A stretch of DNA of 64,000 nt from Pseudisothecium myosuroides (lineage: Eukaryota > Streptophyta > Bryopsida > Hypnales > Lembophyllaceae). The notes beneath the pieces are model-generated. The model was given only the letters and a program-made list of their open reading frames with translations, was not told where the DNA came from and searched no databases. The stretch spans positions 19,595,296 to 19,659,295 of the forward strand of contig OX637292.1 in NCBI GenBank assembly GCA_951799445.1. The letters are read 5' to 3'. Positions 1-11,323 of the stretch are shown here, piece after piece. The translations under genes were made by a program, and so were the position numbers. How positions within the stretch are numbered: the stretch's first letter is position 1; every line of letters begins with the position of its first letter.

Positions 1-2
1 TG

Positions 3-3000
3 CGAGAAGTGCCTATCCCTCACAACCTACCTAGGTTTTCGAGGGATAGGGACGATGATCCCACAGCCCACGTGGAAAAGTTCGAGGAAGCTCTCATATC
101 CAGTCTGGTCACTAACCCTGGCTACTATTTGATTTGGTTCCCCAGCACGTTGGTAGGAGCAGCTTACTCGTGGTATCGATCTCATGGCGAAGGTGTGTTC
201 ACCACATACCAGCAACTTCAGACGGCCTTCCTCCGAAAGTTCCGACCGGCGACGGGGCAACAGCATGCTCTGGCCGCCCTAGACCGGATCCGTAAGGACT
301 TCACAGAGGATGTGACTTCCTACATCACGAGATTTCAAATGGTATGTACTCGTTTCGTGGGTAATCTACTCAACAACAACACAATTCGATACTACTTCAT
401 CAAGGGGATTAACAACCCTCCACTCATCCGAGACATTCTAGCACGTAGGCCAGAAACTCTCGAGGACGTTGTCCGCGCAGCGTACGATGTCGAACTCATC
501 GAAAAGGAGAACGATCGGATGGTACGGCAAGGGTTGGACCCCATCCCAGCTTTCATCCCGGTCCATAACCAAGGGATAAGTATGGGGCCATACCACTCGA
601 CCACCCTCAAGGTAAACCCACTATCTATCCACGAACCCATGCTAACGCTAACCGCTCCTGTCGATGAGTTACGAACAGAGATGCGGCAAGCTTCGGGGGA
701 GATGACGCGAGCGGTGCGCGAGCTGGCCGATCAAATGGCGTTTCTAGTTCGAGGACAAGCCCCGCCAGCTCGCCCCAGATACCATGAGTCGGGTCAACAC
801 GCAACCACTATGTGGTGCAACCATTGTGGCCAGAAAAATCACACGCCTCCCTTCTGTCCGCTGTTGAAGGACGATCCTCCACCACCACGACCGCAAGAGC
901 CACAGCCGTATCAACATCCCAATGCCGCACGTCAGGGACGATCCAACCCCGCTGACGGATGTCCCGCTTGCAAGAGGCGACATGCTCCAGGCGACTGCTG
1001 GGCTCAAAACAACATCAAGTGTGAACGTTGTGATGGCCCCCACCCCACGATCCGGTGTACAACGGCGGATAGAGTCATTCCATTGGAGTTTCCTAAAGCA
1101 GACTACGCCAAGCAGGCGCAAGACAACCAGAGAGGCGTCCGCTTTGCCGACCCTGTTGTGTCGACCGGGCCACCAAATATGTACTATGACCATGCCAACA
1201 ACAGACAGACACAAAAATCCCCAGCGGCAGTCCAAACTGCCCAAGGTACCATTCCGTTGAGCTCAGCCTTGCCCCCTCAAGTGACACAGGATGCGAGATT
1301 TGTGGCAGCCACCATGGCAGAGTCCTCTAGGGCTCATGAGTGTCATCGGAGTATGTACGTCGCAGTTGAACCCAAGGGAGTCGAACCGGCAAAGGATACC
1401 TCACGTCAAGAAGTGTTGCCCGCTCTTGTAGTCACGAGAGGAGGAGCACAAACGATCCCTCCTCCACTACCCGAGCCTGGAATTATAGAGTCCCCTGACT
1501 CTAGTTCTCATAGTGGCATTCCCCTGGAATCCTCTCAAGACTCCCCTCAGTTCTCTGACCTCCAGAGTACACTAAGGGACACGGCAAAGGAGGTACGCTC
1601 CCACGAGAATCTCCCCACTCGCACTGAGATGGACGAGAACAAATACCAATTCGTCCAACAGGGAGATGCCTTCCCTTCCAGGGTTCTTCCCCATTGGCCT
1701 AAAGCCCGAAGGACTAACAACCCCTCTGGCCCCTATGACTTGTGGGGGGACTTGGCACACACCAAAGCAAACATTTCCTTTGGACAGTTGGTCAAGACCT
1801 CTCCCGCCTTACGCAAGCAGCTAAAGGAGGGGGTCACCATTCCCCGCGCTCCTAAGCTTGCCTCTGTTAACCGAGTTGCGTCCCAAGTCACCCCCAAAGA
1901 GTTGGAGTCTGACCTTGAAGAATCTACCCCACTAGTCAAAACGTCCCGCAAGAACCTTCAAACCACCTTGAAGAGCTTCGAAGCGGTGGAGATTGAGGTT
2001 GAAATAGTTGACAAAATCATCCCCCGGACCCTAGTGGATGACGGCAGCGGCGTCAACATCATGCCAGCCTATACTATGCGCAAGTTAGGTCTAGAGATTA
2101 CGCACCCTTCTTGCGTGACCCTCAAATGCACTGATCAGCGATCGGTCAAGACCATTGGCCGAATCAAAGACCTCCGAATTCAGACCGGGGGAGTCGATTA
2201 CATTGTCACCTTTGAAGTCTTGCCACTCAACGAGGAGGCCACCAGTCCCTACCCATTACTCTTGGGTCGGGGGTTCCTTCGCCAATGTGGCGGGGTAGTA
2301 GACTGGGGAAAGGCCCAACCCACCTTCACCTACGGGCCAAACAAGGCAAGGACGAAAATACCAGTCGTCTCCAACGACCCAGCTCTACGGGGGCCCCAAG
2401 AGTTCGTATACACCACCATCCAAACTATGCAGGCCTCGACAACCACTGACCTAGGTAAAATGAAATGCTTAGGCTTAGGTCTGTATGGGTTGGAAGACAA
2501 TACGCCATTCGAGGAATGGCTTCAAGAGCACCCCAACTCCAGCGAAGATGCGTTGGTCATCATCTGCACCTCCGCAATTCAAAACGATCCAAGCACCGCG
2601 CAGAGTACAGCTATCGAAGTCTCCACCGATAGCTTGGATCCAGAGAACGAAGCCGAATTAGCTCCTACACCAGAATCCGGCCAGAGAATGATACCCAACC
2701 ACGAGGTCAGGGCAAATGCCAACCACCACCTTGAAGACGACCACCGAGTCCAACACGTCCCATACCAAATAGTTGCTCCACGGCCACCACGTTGGCTGCA
2801 ACTCGGTCCTGAGGGGACACGGACAGCCTTCGCAGTCATGATTTCAGGTATCACTCTTCCCCACCAACGCGGGCCGCTCCGAATCACATGTCCCCGTTGC
2901 TCTGCACCTCCTAGAAACCATTGCTGCAACACGGGAGGAACATTGGTCGCACCCAGCAACGCCCCCCACGTCATGGGCGAAGATCTACCTCCAACTTCCA

Positions 3001-3503
3001 ACACGGTACTACCTGCGCTAAGATCTATTCCAAACGCATCCGAGCCGATGCGCTGCCAACTCCAAGAGATTGAAGATGGTGACCCGCAACCAGGGGACTA
3101 TCTCAGTGACGAGGACAACAACCCTATTGCGATCCGCGATTTCCCATTCAACTGTCATCCTCCAGAGGGGTGGATTCCGGGAGTACATGGCAAATGGGGA
3201 GAAGTCCTAGAGCTGACCGACGAGGAAGAGATTGCCGAGACCTTGTCAGCCATGCACAAGGTAGCAACGGCCTCCGTTGGAGTCGTCCTGTACGGAATAC
3301 ACAATGCTCCGCACGCTTGGCAGCAGCCAGTAAAGGCTCTAGAAACGCCACGGGGGCAAGAGGAGGACGAGCTGCAGCCACTGGTAAGTCCTGCAGCACC
3401 TACCACGCCTGATAACAAAGAGCAACCACCCACTGGCCAGGTACGAGGTATCTCTGCCACAACTCTTCTCCAAACCATAGCTTGTTGGTTTCTGGGCGCC
3501 TAA
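3..3503 (+). CDS. Ty3-like retrotransposon gag-protease polyprotein, 5' partial
   Basis: The frame is open at the left edge, so the true start lies upstream; about 1166 codons are visible to a TAA at 3501-3503. Counting from the GTG at 9, the first ~170 residues resemble the plant Retrotrans_gag domain, the capsid-like part. Three Zn-knuckle-type clusters follow: CNHCGQKNHTPPFC near residue 270 (classic CX2CX4HX4C), CPACKRRHAPGDC near 318 and CERCDGPHPTIRC near 338 (both CX2CX3HX4C). A retropepsin-like segment carries VDDGSGVNIMP near 676-686 and LLLGRGFLR near 752. The catalytic motif is DGSG rather than the usual D-T/S-G. A further Cys/His cluster (CPRCSAPPRNHCC) lies near the C-terminus. 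No reverse transcriptase, RNase H or integrase is seen in the ORF or in the next 2.5 kb, so the element is either non-autonomous or has lost pol. Family assignment to Ty3/metaviridae-like is by domain order only. Confidence 0.8.
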   Translation, partial: REVPIPHNLPRFSRDRDDDPTAHVEKFEEALISSLVTNPGYYLIWFPSTLVGAAYSWYRSHGEGVFTTYQQLQTAFLRKFRPATGQQHALAALDRIRKDFTEDVTSYITRFQMVCTRFVGNLLNNNTIRYYFIKGINNPPLIRDILARRPETLEDVVRAAYDVELIEKENDRMVRQGLDPIPAFIPVHNQGISMGPYHSTTLKVNPLSIHEPMLTLTAPVDELRTEMRQASGEMTRAVRELADQMAFLVRGQAPPARPRYHESGQHATTMWCNHCGQKNHTPPFCPLLKDDPPPPRPQEPQPYQHPNAARQGRSNPADGCPACKRRHAPGDCWAQNNIKCERCDGPHPTIRCTTADRVIPLEFPKADYAKQAQDNQRGVRFADPVVSTGPPNMYYDHANNRQTQKSPAAVQTAQGTIPLSSALPPQVTQDARFVAATMAESSRAHECHRSMYVAVEPKGVEPAKDTSRQEVLPALVVTRGGAQTIPPPLPEPGIIESPDSSSHSGIPLESSQDSPQFSDLQSTLRDTAKEVRSHENLPTRTEMDENKYQFVQQGDAFPSRVLPHWPKARRTNNPSGPYDLWGDLAHTKANISFGQLVKTSPALRKQLKEGVTIPRAPKLASVNRVASQVTPKELESDLEESTPLVKTSRKNLQTTLKSFEAVEIEVEIVDKIIPRTLVDDGSGVNIMPAYTMRKLGLEITHPSCVTLKCTDQRSVKTIGRIKDLRIQTGGVDYIVTFEVLPLNEEATSPYPLLLGRGFLRQCGGVVDWGKAQPTFTYGPNKARTKIPVVSNDPALRGPQEFVYTTIQTMQASTTTDLGKMKCLGLGLYGLEDNTPFEEWLQEHPNSSEDALVIICTSAIQNDPSTAQSTAIEVSTDSLDPENEAELAPTPESGQRMIPNHEVRANANHHLEDDHRVQHVPYQIVAPRPPRWLQLGPEGTRTAFAVMISGITLPHQRGPLRITCPRCSAPPRNHCCNTGGTLVAPSNAPHVMGEDLPPTSNTVLPALRSIPNASEPMRCQLQEIEDGDPQPGDYLSDEDNNPIAIRDFPFNCHPPEGWIPGVHGKWGEVLELTDEEEIAETLSAMHKVATASVGVVLYGIHNAPHAWQQPVKALETPRGQEEDELQPLVSPAAPTTPDNKEQPPTGQVRGISATTLLQTIACWFLGA

Positions 3504-4163
3504 ACCATATTGGTTACGATTATTAATAATATAAGGTTAGCCTTATATTATAGATGATTGTGTAAAAGGCCTATTTAGCCCTCCAAACAAAAAAATTTAA
3601 TAGCTAACCTCTTATTATTCACGCAGATAGTAAGAAAGCTAGAAAAAACCCCAAAAAATACCAAAAAAATGAAAGCTTGAAAAACCATTGAAAATCCTAA
3701 AAAAATTGAAGGTTCTAAAAAGTTCACTATTGCATGATCTCCCAAATCCCTATGGGATTTTAGAATTAGGAAAAACACAGAGTGGTGGTTGTTATTTCGG
3801 GACTAATCCATCTACCCCTTGGGAAGAATAAAAAATATTAAGATTCTTGAGGATGGTTCACATCTAACGTAAAAGTAAAAGCCGCGGGGCCAAAAGCCGC
3901 AAGGCCAACCAACTTTATTGACCGTTCTAGCTTGCCTAACTCTCAGTAGGACAGGAATATGTCGAGTGTGTTGGGAATTGCTCACACTTGAGCCCAACAC
4001 ATGAATGTGTTGGGAACTGCTCAGACCTGAGCCCAACACATCACCAACCTGTCGGAGTTAGCGTCATGTGGAAGACAGATGACCTTTCACTTAGATTAGG
4101 TACTTGTCAGACCGTCATAATAGAAGCCACATAGTCGGATGAAAGGGCGGCTGAAAGTTGACA
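3504..4163. other. AT-rich 3' flank of the gag ORF with a tandem pair of hairpins
   Basis: No coding sequence is recognised. The stretch is AT-rich up to about 3880. At 3967-4002 and 4005-4041 two tandem copies of a ~38-bp unit each fold into a hairpin, with stem TGTGTTGGG paired to CCCAACACA. The second copy differs from the first by a few loop bases. It may be a 3' untranslated part of the retroelement. Confidence 0.5.
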
Positions 4164-4590
4164 CTCGTCCCTTGCTAGACCGTCGAACCTGCTGATATGC
4201 TAACGAGGCAGCTAGTTTAAGAAGGGGCATTGGCGCTCGTCCCTTGCTAGACCGTCGAACCTGCTGATGTGCTAACGAGGCGGCTAGTTTAAGAAGGGGC
4301 ATTGGCGCTCGTCCCTTGCTAGACCGTCGAACCTGCTGATGTGCTAACGAGGCGGCTAGTTTAAGAAGGGGCATTGGCGCTCGTCCCTTGCTAGACCGTC
4401 GAACCTGCCGATGTGCTAACGAGGCGGCTAGTTTAAGAAGGGGCATTGGCGCTCGTCCCTTGCTAGACCGTCGAACCTGCCGATGTGCTAACGAGGCAGC
4501 TAGTTTAAGAAGGGGCATTGGCGTTCGTCCCTTGCTAGACCGTCGAACCTGCTGATATGCTAACGAGGCGGCTAGTTTAAGAAGGGGCAC
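4164..4590. repeat. 72-bp tandem repeat, six copies
   Basis: Six copies start at 4164, 4236, 4308, 4380, 4452 and 4524, an exact 72-bp period. Each begins (C/T)TCGTCCCTTGCTAGACCG and ends near AAGAAGGGGCA. Copies differ at only a few positions. Because 72 is a multiple of three, the minus strand stays open for 164 codons of a 24-residue repeat; this is likely a by-product of the period rather than a gene. Confidence 0.92.
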
Positions 4591-5185
4591 TAGATACTAG
4601 ACCGTTGTAATAATGCAGAAGGCTTAAAAAACAGCTAGTTTAGGACTGACACCTTACATCATGTCCCCCACGTTAGGGTATAAGAATGGGGGGGGCAGCC
4701 CTCATACTTTTAAGCTACTGGCAGCATCATGTGCAGGTACCGCTCGAGTAACACATGGACCATGGATGGTTCAACCCGTCAACAGTCTTACCAGTCGCGC
4801 TTCAGATCAAAATTCTCGGTGTTGAGAAACGCAGCTTCTTCCACTTCCTCATCTCTCACTTTGGTTTTAATTTCTTCCTCCGTGTGCTTCAGCATCCTTG
4901 GCCTGTGCAGATTCTCGTTGTTAACTATGGAGAGATCTGGGAAAGCATCATCTACGTCCTAGTCTAGCATTCTCTTGAACAGCGGAGTGATTTCACAGTC
5001 TTCGGGCGCCTGCGCCCTTCTATCTCCCCCTGCCCTGTCTTCGTTATCTTCTCCTCGCTTATTTCCCTACATGTCGTCCTTGGTTCACATTCTTCCTCTT
5101 GTTCAGTCTCCTCAGGCTTCTTCTTTTTCAAAACCTGCCTTGGCAGGACGAACCGTCAGTTTACCATTCACAGTTGCATAGAATC
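4591..5185. other. Retroelement-like untranslated stretch, no clear gene
   Basis: Between the 72-bp array and the small ORF. A G-run (eight G) lies near 4688. A 70-codon ORF at 4755-4967 (+) shows no recognisable domain and is hydrophobic. Nothing here could be assigned with support. Confidence 0.35.
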
Positions 5186-5782
5186 ATGCCAGGAAGGAGA
5201 GATGAGTCCCGGAAGCGGTCGCCCTCGGAATCATCATTACAATCAACACCGTCGTCTTCTTCCCTGCCATTTTATCTAGTTGGATCTGCCGCAGGGCCAT
5301 CTTCACCGGCGCCGGCAACAGCAGCAGAGACGGAAGAAGAGGCCCTAACACAACCCCTCACCGAAGTTCAGTCACTATCAACAGAAATCGCCACACCACC
5401 AGAGCTTGTAGTGCGGCAGCCATCGGAGGAGCAGACGTCGGAACCAGCAGCTTGAGCTGTTGAAGAAGAACCTGAGCCTTCCCAGCCCAACCCACGTCGA
5501 AGACGCCACGAGGAAGAGGAGCAGCCTCACCGCAGTCCACCTCCGCGTCATAATCCATGGGGCATCCAAATGGCTGGCTTGGAACCAAACCGGGCCTTTG
5601 CACTTCTAGTGCAAAATCTGCGAGACGAGGAAACAGGCGAAGATACTATACTCTTGCGCCAATTCGTCAACCCAAACGATAGCATTATCATCGAGAGCCC
5701 AGATGACGAAGTCCATAGATTCACGCTAAGGGGGCCCTTGGAGATTCTCCGCAAGCATGACCGAGCGCTTTGCATCATCTAG
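5186..5782 (+). pseudogene. Acidic/Ser-Pro-rich ORF with one in-frame TGA
   Basis: Starting at ATG 5186, the frame runs 89 codons to a TGA at 5453-5455, then continues open in the same frame to TAG at 5780-5782, about 198 codons in all. The first half is Ser/Pro/Glu rich and disordered-looking (begins MPGRRDESRKRSPSES). The second half has an Arg/Glu stretch (RRRRHEEEEQ) and then a folded-looking end (LRDEETGEDTILLRQF, IIESPDDEVHRFTLRGPLE). The family is not recognised. It lies between the gag-protease ORF plus 72-bp array and a 40-base poly(A) run that begins 90 bp after the stop, so it may be an accessory ORF of a retroelement or a retrocopied transcript. The TGA sits in GCT TGA GCT; CGA to TGA by methyl-CpG decay would explain it. 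Confidence 0.5.
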
Positions 5783-5870
5783 ATTGTGATAAGCTTGGCC
5801 GCATTCCTGGTATCGTACAAGACCCCTGATCTCCTCGGCATTCCTTGTCTCACCCTTCTATATACTTATT

Positions 5871-5871
<1 letters not shown>

Positions 5872-5911
<40 letters not shown>
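5872..5911 (+). repeat. Uninterrupted poly(A)40
   Basis: Forty consecutive A residues, 90 bp downstream of the broken ORF's last stop. The placement looks like the poly(A) tail of a retrotransposed RNA. No matching target-site duplication was found. Confidence 0.75.
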
Positions 5912-5914
<3 letters not shown>

Positions 5915-6019
5915 TTGCCACTGTGCAACAGGGGAGGGACCGGTCCCGCATCGGCACCGGCTTATATACCACCAAAGCAAACCGACGGACGTCTTACGCC
6001 GCGGCAGCCGGCAGCCTGT
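5912..6019. other. Short GC-rich island between poly(A) and the giant LTR
   Basis: About 108 bp, markedly GC-rich between AT-rich neighbours, with a TTATATACC box near 5964. No gene or known RNA could be assigned. It abuts the first base of the left giant LTR at 6020. Confidence 0.4.
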
Positions 6020-8339
6020 TGTGGGTGCAAGATTACCCACCCTTGGTAATAGAGCGAACACCGACCAGGTTCTATGCCTTTATCCACATTTTTTAATATA
6101 TGGGGGTGATGTGAGCGCGGTCCACTGTGCCTTCCAAGCAATGGATCTTTTTTGCTAACGTTTCCTAAGTGTCGTGGATGGCAGCGAATAATTAGAATGC
6201 ATGTAGTAACTCACAAGGTAACTGCAATGCTCAGGGGTAGCGGTAAAATTCTAACTCTCTAACTATCTATCCTATGTCGAGGGTAGACTGGGTAGTTGGC
6301 GTCATTTCTAACGTCCCTAACTATGTAAAAAGAGGAACCCCTATGTTCCTTCCATGAACCTCTAAGACTATCGTGGGATTTTAAGACTCCACCTAGAAGT
6401 TCTACTCTAAAGACTACTCTAAAGTTTAACTCTTACTCTAATCTTCACCCTCTAAATGAAACTCTAGGTTTTTACTCTTTTAACTTGGGTTTAAATACTC
6501 ACTACCGACTTTTAACTCTAGGTTTTTACTCCTAATTTAACTCTGAAATTTATCCTCGGAATTAAACTCTAGGTTTAACTTTCAACTCTGAGTTTTTACT
6601 CCTCTATTCTATTCTAAGTTTTACCTCTAATTCTATGTTCTTATTTCTAAACTACTCTAGGATTTACCCTCTAAAGTTAACTCTAAATTTTCCCTTTTCA
6701 CTGTAGATTTTTATTCCTAATTTAACTCTAGGTTTTTGACTTTTAACTCTAAATTTTTACTTCTAAAATTAATCCCCAATTTTAACCTCTAGGTTTGACT
6801 CTACGTTTTCACTTTGACTCTAGATTTTTCTACTAACTCTAAAATTTTACTTCTACTTCTAACTTTTAACTTCTACTTTTAGCTTTTCACTCTCACTTTT
6901 TACTCCCCAATTGACTAAAATTTAACCTTTTAATTTAATCTAAACTTTTGACTTTTGACTTTTGACTTCTACTTCCAAATTTAATCCTATCGTTTTAATC
7001 CTAGATTAGCTCTAAATGTTATCCTCCTAAATTTAATTCCAACTTTCGACCTCTGAATTTTAACTTCCCTAATTAAGATCTTAATTTAATCCTAGGTTTT
7101 TAACTTGTTATTTGATCTTTAATTTTAATCCTAAATCCTCCCTCTAATCTAATCCTAATTCCCGTCCATTGTTTCTTGTGGTTCACTTTTAATTAAAATT
7201 CCCCCGTTCTACCCCCTACCGCTTAACTTAGCCTGACGCGGTCAGTTTACGATCAAATCTTAATTATAAGATGTTTTCAGAAACCTCTATTCCTAATCTA
7301 TCAACTTTTGAATCTAAACTTCTAATCTACACTAATCTCGGATGCTAATCACGCTCTAAGGGCAGATTAGGGCAATAAATGCTAATTAGGGAGAAACATC
7401 AAAGACTAAATCAAAAACTCACCTCTTCACTACCGGTGTCGGAAATGACTTCGTCCACGTCCACGTGTACATCCTCACGCTCCATGGTAGTCTTTGGCTT
7501 TGTTTTGAATTTTTCCCAAGCTCACCGCTTATTGAGAAAATATTACAATTTTGATGATCTAAACTCCCTCTTTCCCTTCTTCCTTTTCTTTTCTTTCTTC
7601 CCCTCTCTTCTACACTAGCACTATTCCACCTAAGCTTTTATGAGTCTTACACTATGGTTTCAAACTACGAGCAGGGTTTAAATGTTCTTCCTACCCTCTT
7701 ACACAATTTGCCTTTGTGTCATCCTAATCCTCCTCCCAACGGTCACCACAAATTCTCAAGATTTCCCTCCCTAAGTCTACCTAGGCTTAGACCTAGGTTA
7801 CTATTTATCGTCTCTCTCCTTTTTGTTCTCTACTTCATCTCCTTCTTCCTAATCTCCCTCCATTGTTCATGTGTGTATTTGGTTGGTTAGAATGGAGGTT
7901 TCAAGTGTGCGTACAGGTGTGACGTGGAGGGTGCAATTATGTGTGTAGGAGTGATGTGAGGTGTTCGACTCTCTTCCTTCCCTTCCCTTTGTTCTTTAGT
8001 CACAACTTGGAAGTTTGGGAATTTTTGGCCTTGGATCCCCACTAGGTTTAACTGGTTTTCTAAACTAGCTCTACCTTTGATTTCCTAAACTAGATCTATT
8101 ACTGACTTCCTAAACTAGAGTTATCACTAGGTTCCTAAACTAGAGTTATCACTAATTTCCTAAACCAGATCTATAACTAATTTTCTAAACTAGGTCCTGA
8201 TTTGTGGACAGTTTTTTCAAACAAAAACCAAAGTTGGGGCCCCGCAGAGCATCATCCCGTTGTGGTCTGAAAATCAGCCATGATGCATGTGAGACATGGT
8301 CAGTCTAACCAAATCGCAAGACCGGCCAAGTTTGGGGCG

Positions 8340-8540
8340 CTGGACAGGCAGTGTACCGGCTTGGTCTACCGGCCCTGTACCGGCTGCCGCTGGGCTCCGT
8401 TACTGCAGCTGGGCTCCGTTACTGTGCTGGCTCCGTTATTGTAGCTGGCTCCGTTACTGCAGCTGGGCTGGTCCGCTGGCTGGCTGGTCGCTGGGCTGGC
8501 TGGTCCGTTGGCTGGCTGGTCCGTTGGCACCACAAAATTT
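8340..8540. repeat. GC-rich VNTR inside left LTR
   Basis: Imperfect short units of the CTGGGCTCCGTTACTGCAGC and CTGGCTGGTCCGTTGG types. It sits at the position that holds different units in the other copies. Short ORFs across it are by-products of the repeat. Confidence 0.7.
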
Positions 8541-9512
8541 TTAATCACCCCAACGGGTTCCCTTAGGGGAACCCACTTAACCAATAAAAATTGGAGTTTT
8601 GGAAAAATTAGTGTTTGGAGTCAAGGCTTCGCCGTCCGGGGGTTAGGCCCGAGGTTGTGAAGCAAGACGTTCGGCTTAGCAACCACGCATACCAGGGCTA
8701 GGTAACTAAACTTGGCCCACCACTTCCTACTTCATGCTAGACTCTAATATCTTGGAAGCTAAACTCTGGAAGTTTCCACAAAGGTCTTGGAAACTAGACT
8801 TTGGAACTAAAACCCGGGGGAAGTGCAAAGCTTTGCCGTTAAGTTGGTTTTAACACCAACTTTAGGACTTTTTGACACCTCGGGGGTTCAAGGCTTCGCC
8901 GTCTACGCTTTTAACACATGTTTTAGGACTTCAACTTGTCACTAGTTCAAAGCTTCGCCGTCCCGAGGGGGGGTCCACACAACAAAGGGAGTATTAGAAG
9001 AAGGTAGAAAAGACAAAGTTAAAGAACACACTTGACAAAGCCAAAGCTTCGCCGTCCCGAGGGGGGGTCCACACAACAAAGGGAGTATTAGAGGAAGGTC
9101 AGAAAACACAAGTGAGGAAAACAACACGGTTAGGACACGTAAAAACACACAACTTCACAAGCTAAAGGCCCCCCAAAGCGGCATCGCCAAGGTACGGTGG
9201 GGGGTGACTTTAGGATTAGGACAAGACACCAAAAGACTCCTAAACTCACAAGTTAGCTCACAAAGGTACAATAAGAGAGAACAAGGACTCTTAACTCGTA
9301 ACAAGGGTATAACAAACGCATGAGAAGTACACAAGGCAAGATAGAAGGACCCCCTAAGGACCTTCAAAGCTTGAAATCTAGCAACAACGGAGCAAAAAGT
9401 GCTCCAAAAATACCGTAGAGGTTTTTGGCTTCAAACGCCAAAATATCCTAAGCAAATTGGACCCACGGACCCAAACAAAAGTGAGGGGGTGTTTTAGAGA
9501 GAGAAATGGGGC

Positions 9513-9523
9513 CCTTATATAGG
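9513..9523 (-). promoter_or_regulatory. TATA box of left giant LTR
   Basis: CCTATATAAGG on the minus strand, in a block (gagcccttgggaaac - TATA - ggccccatttctctctct) that is nearly identical at 12001, 58709 and, more diverged, 62409. A pyrimidine-rich stretch just downstream is typical of a start region. Confidence 0.65.
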
Positions 9524-9825
9524 TTTCCCAAGGGCTCACCCCTCTCTCTAAAGCTCTAAGGTAACCTTATCAACGGGGATTTTCATCCTCATCCTCAAAG
9601 ATTTTCATCCTACATCCTAAATTTCTACTTCTACCATCTATGCTGGACCAACATCCTAACTTTTGGAGATTAGCTCCAATCGTCGAACGGATTGCGCCGT
9701 TGGATCCAGAACGCTGTGTTCAGTCCTAGACCGCCCTGCCCCCCGTACCGAGGCCAAAAAACCCATCGTAGGCTAATTTAGTTTAAAAATCAAATCGTGG
9801 TAAAATCCTAGATCTTGGGGGTCTC

Positions 9826-10200
9826 CTATTTTGAGAAATGTGAATAGCCTAGGGTCTCTGGTAAGTGCGAGAGAGTCGGGAAGGACCTTTGGTTGACTTC
9901 GTTTCGCCATCGTATGGTCCCGGAATGCCGGTCAACGTGGCGGGGACCCCGCCACGTGGTTAATTCCCGAGGAATCTCGCCAGTTCGGGTACTTGCCGCT
10001 ATCGGAATGTCGTGAAACTTCACGGAGCGCATTATTAACATAAAACAAGCTAGTCTAATTTTTAGTGAGATTTTATTGTAACCTGGGTAATTTCCATGAA
10101 ATTCCCGTTGGAGGTTAGGAGGGTTGACCACCCGGAAAAAGGTTCTTCTGCAAGTCGGAAGATGCCGGAATTTTTCACGTGACCTCTCAGGGAGTCGCAT
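9826..10200 (-). CDS. LTR-internal ORF, 124 aa (left copy)
   Basis: It encodes 124 residues from ATG (begins MRLPERSREK, ends ETLGYSHFSK), lying between the LTR 5' end and the TATA box, in promoter sense. The same 124-codon ORF is in the right arm; the solo copy keeps 108 codons, with its N-terminal part thrown out of frame by a 1-bp loss. A diverged fourth copy keeps the core in frame. It is basic, with no recognised domain, signal peptide or membrane segment. It may be a real LTR-encoded protein or a chance ORF over a conserved cis element. Confidence 0.35.
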   Translation of the reverse strand: MRLPERSREKFRHLPTCRRTFFRVVNPPNLQREFHGNYPGYNKISLKIRLACFMLIMRSVKFHDIPIAASTRTGEIPRELTTWRGPRHVDRHSGTIRWRNEVNQRSFPTLSHLPETLGYSHFSK

Positions 10201-11323
10201 GAAAGACGTGCGGGTGTGTTCCCATACCTGGCACGATTGGTCAATGGAGATTTAAACTGGACATCTCCTCGAATTAGCGACGGTGCGGGAATCTTCTGCA
10301 GGTGGAGGAATCTTGGCAAACCGATTTCGCCGTTGGACTCCTGGCATGGGATTCACCCTAGAACACCATTCTTGGGCTGTGGATTCCTCCACGGGCCCGG
10401 TCTTGCGTGAGTGGCTCCTGCATGCTAACAATCGGGATTTGGGGAATTCGTCGATCTAATGGGGAATTCTAAATCTAACTCTAGGACCCGACCTAGTGGC
10501 CTCGCTGTGGATCCCTCGAACCGACCTAGCTATGAATCGCCACATTCATGGTGGGATTTAGCTCTTTTGGGGCTGTGTGACTCGAATCCTCCAAATCTAA
10601 CCGTTTCGTTATTTCTACACTATTTTAGGCAAGGTTTGGGGGATTCTAAGTAAGAAACACAAATCTAGACCAAATACTATAATGGGTATGACACAACCCT
10701 ATTTCGGTTCTACACTCTTTTTATAGATTTTTCTATACTTTTATCAACTTTAAATTGCAAATTTCCAAAAAAATAATTCTACGAGTCCCAAGTGACAAAT
10801 TGGAAGCTCACAAGAACCGAAATAGGGTTGTGTCATACCCATTATAGTATTTGGTCTAGATTTGTGTTTCTTACTTAGAATCCCCCAAACCTTGCCTAAA
10901 ATAGTATAGAAATAACGGAAAGGTTAGATTTGGAGGATTCGAGTCACACAGCCCCAAAAGAGCTAAATCCCACCATGAATGTGGCGATTCATGGCTAGGT
11001 CGGTCCGAGGGATCCACAGCGAGGCCACTAGGTCGGGTCTTAGAGTTAGATTTAGAATTCCCCATTAGATCGACGAATTCCCAAAATCCCGATTGTTAGC
11101 ATGCAGGAGCCACTCACGCAAGACCGGGCCCGTGGAGGAATCTACAGCTCAAGGATGGTGTTTTAGGGTGAATCCCATGCCAGGAGTCCAGCAGCGAAAT
11201 CGGTTCGCCAAGATTCCTCCACCTGTAGAAGATTCTCGCACCGTCGCTCATTCTAGAAGATGTCCAGTTTAAATCTCCATTGACCAATTGTGCCAGGTAT
11301 GGGAACACACCCGCACGTCTTTC

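Larger units (their letters stand above)
6020..10812 (-). mobile_element. Giant LTR-like element, left copy (complete)
   Basis: This 4793-bp copy starts TGTGGGTGCAAGATTACCC and ends AAGCTCACA, so it has TG...CA ends in either reading. Orientation is set by the promoter: the TATA box at 9513-9523 reads CCTATATAAGG on the minus strand, so the LTR 5' end is at 10812. Boundaries agree with those of the solo copy at 55279-60008, whose ends are proven by a satellite repeat. Contents from 5' to 3' on the minus strand: an ORF (10200-9826), TATA, an invariant leader block (9201-9172), 93-bp repeats, a GC-rich VNTR (about 8540-8340), and about 1.2 kb that is purine-rich on this strand. No 5-bp target-site duplication is seen (CCTGT on the left, AGAAC after 10812), because the inner end is fused to the right copy. 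Confidence 0.75.

Noticed and set aside
4096..4590. 164-codon minus-strand ORF over the 72-bp array
   Set aside because: An exact multiple-of-three period keeps the frame open by itself; no start context or domain.
5912..6019. GGTCCCGCATCG followed by TTATATA, resembling a plant snRNA promoter (USE plus TATA)
   Set aside because: The spacing is about 8 bp instead of the ~24 or ~34 bp needed, and no snRNA sequence follows.
6020..10812. Left LTR as a nested insertion inside the right LTR
   Set aside because: The missing 101 bp of the right copy are not present to the left of 6020, and no 5-bp duplication flanks the left copy.
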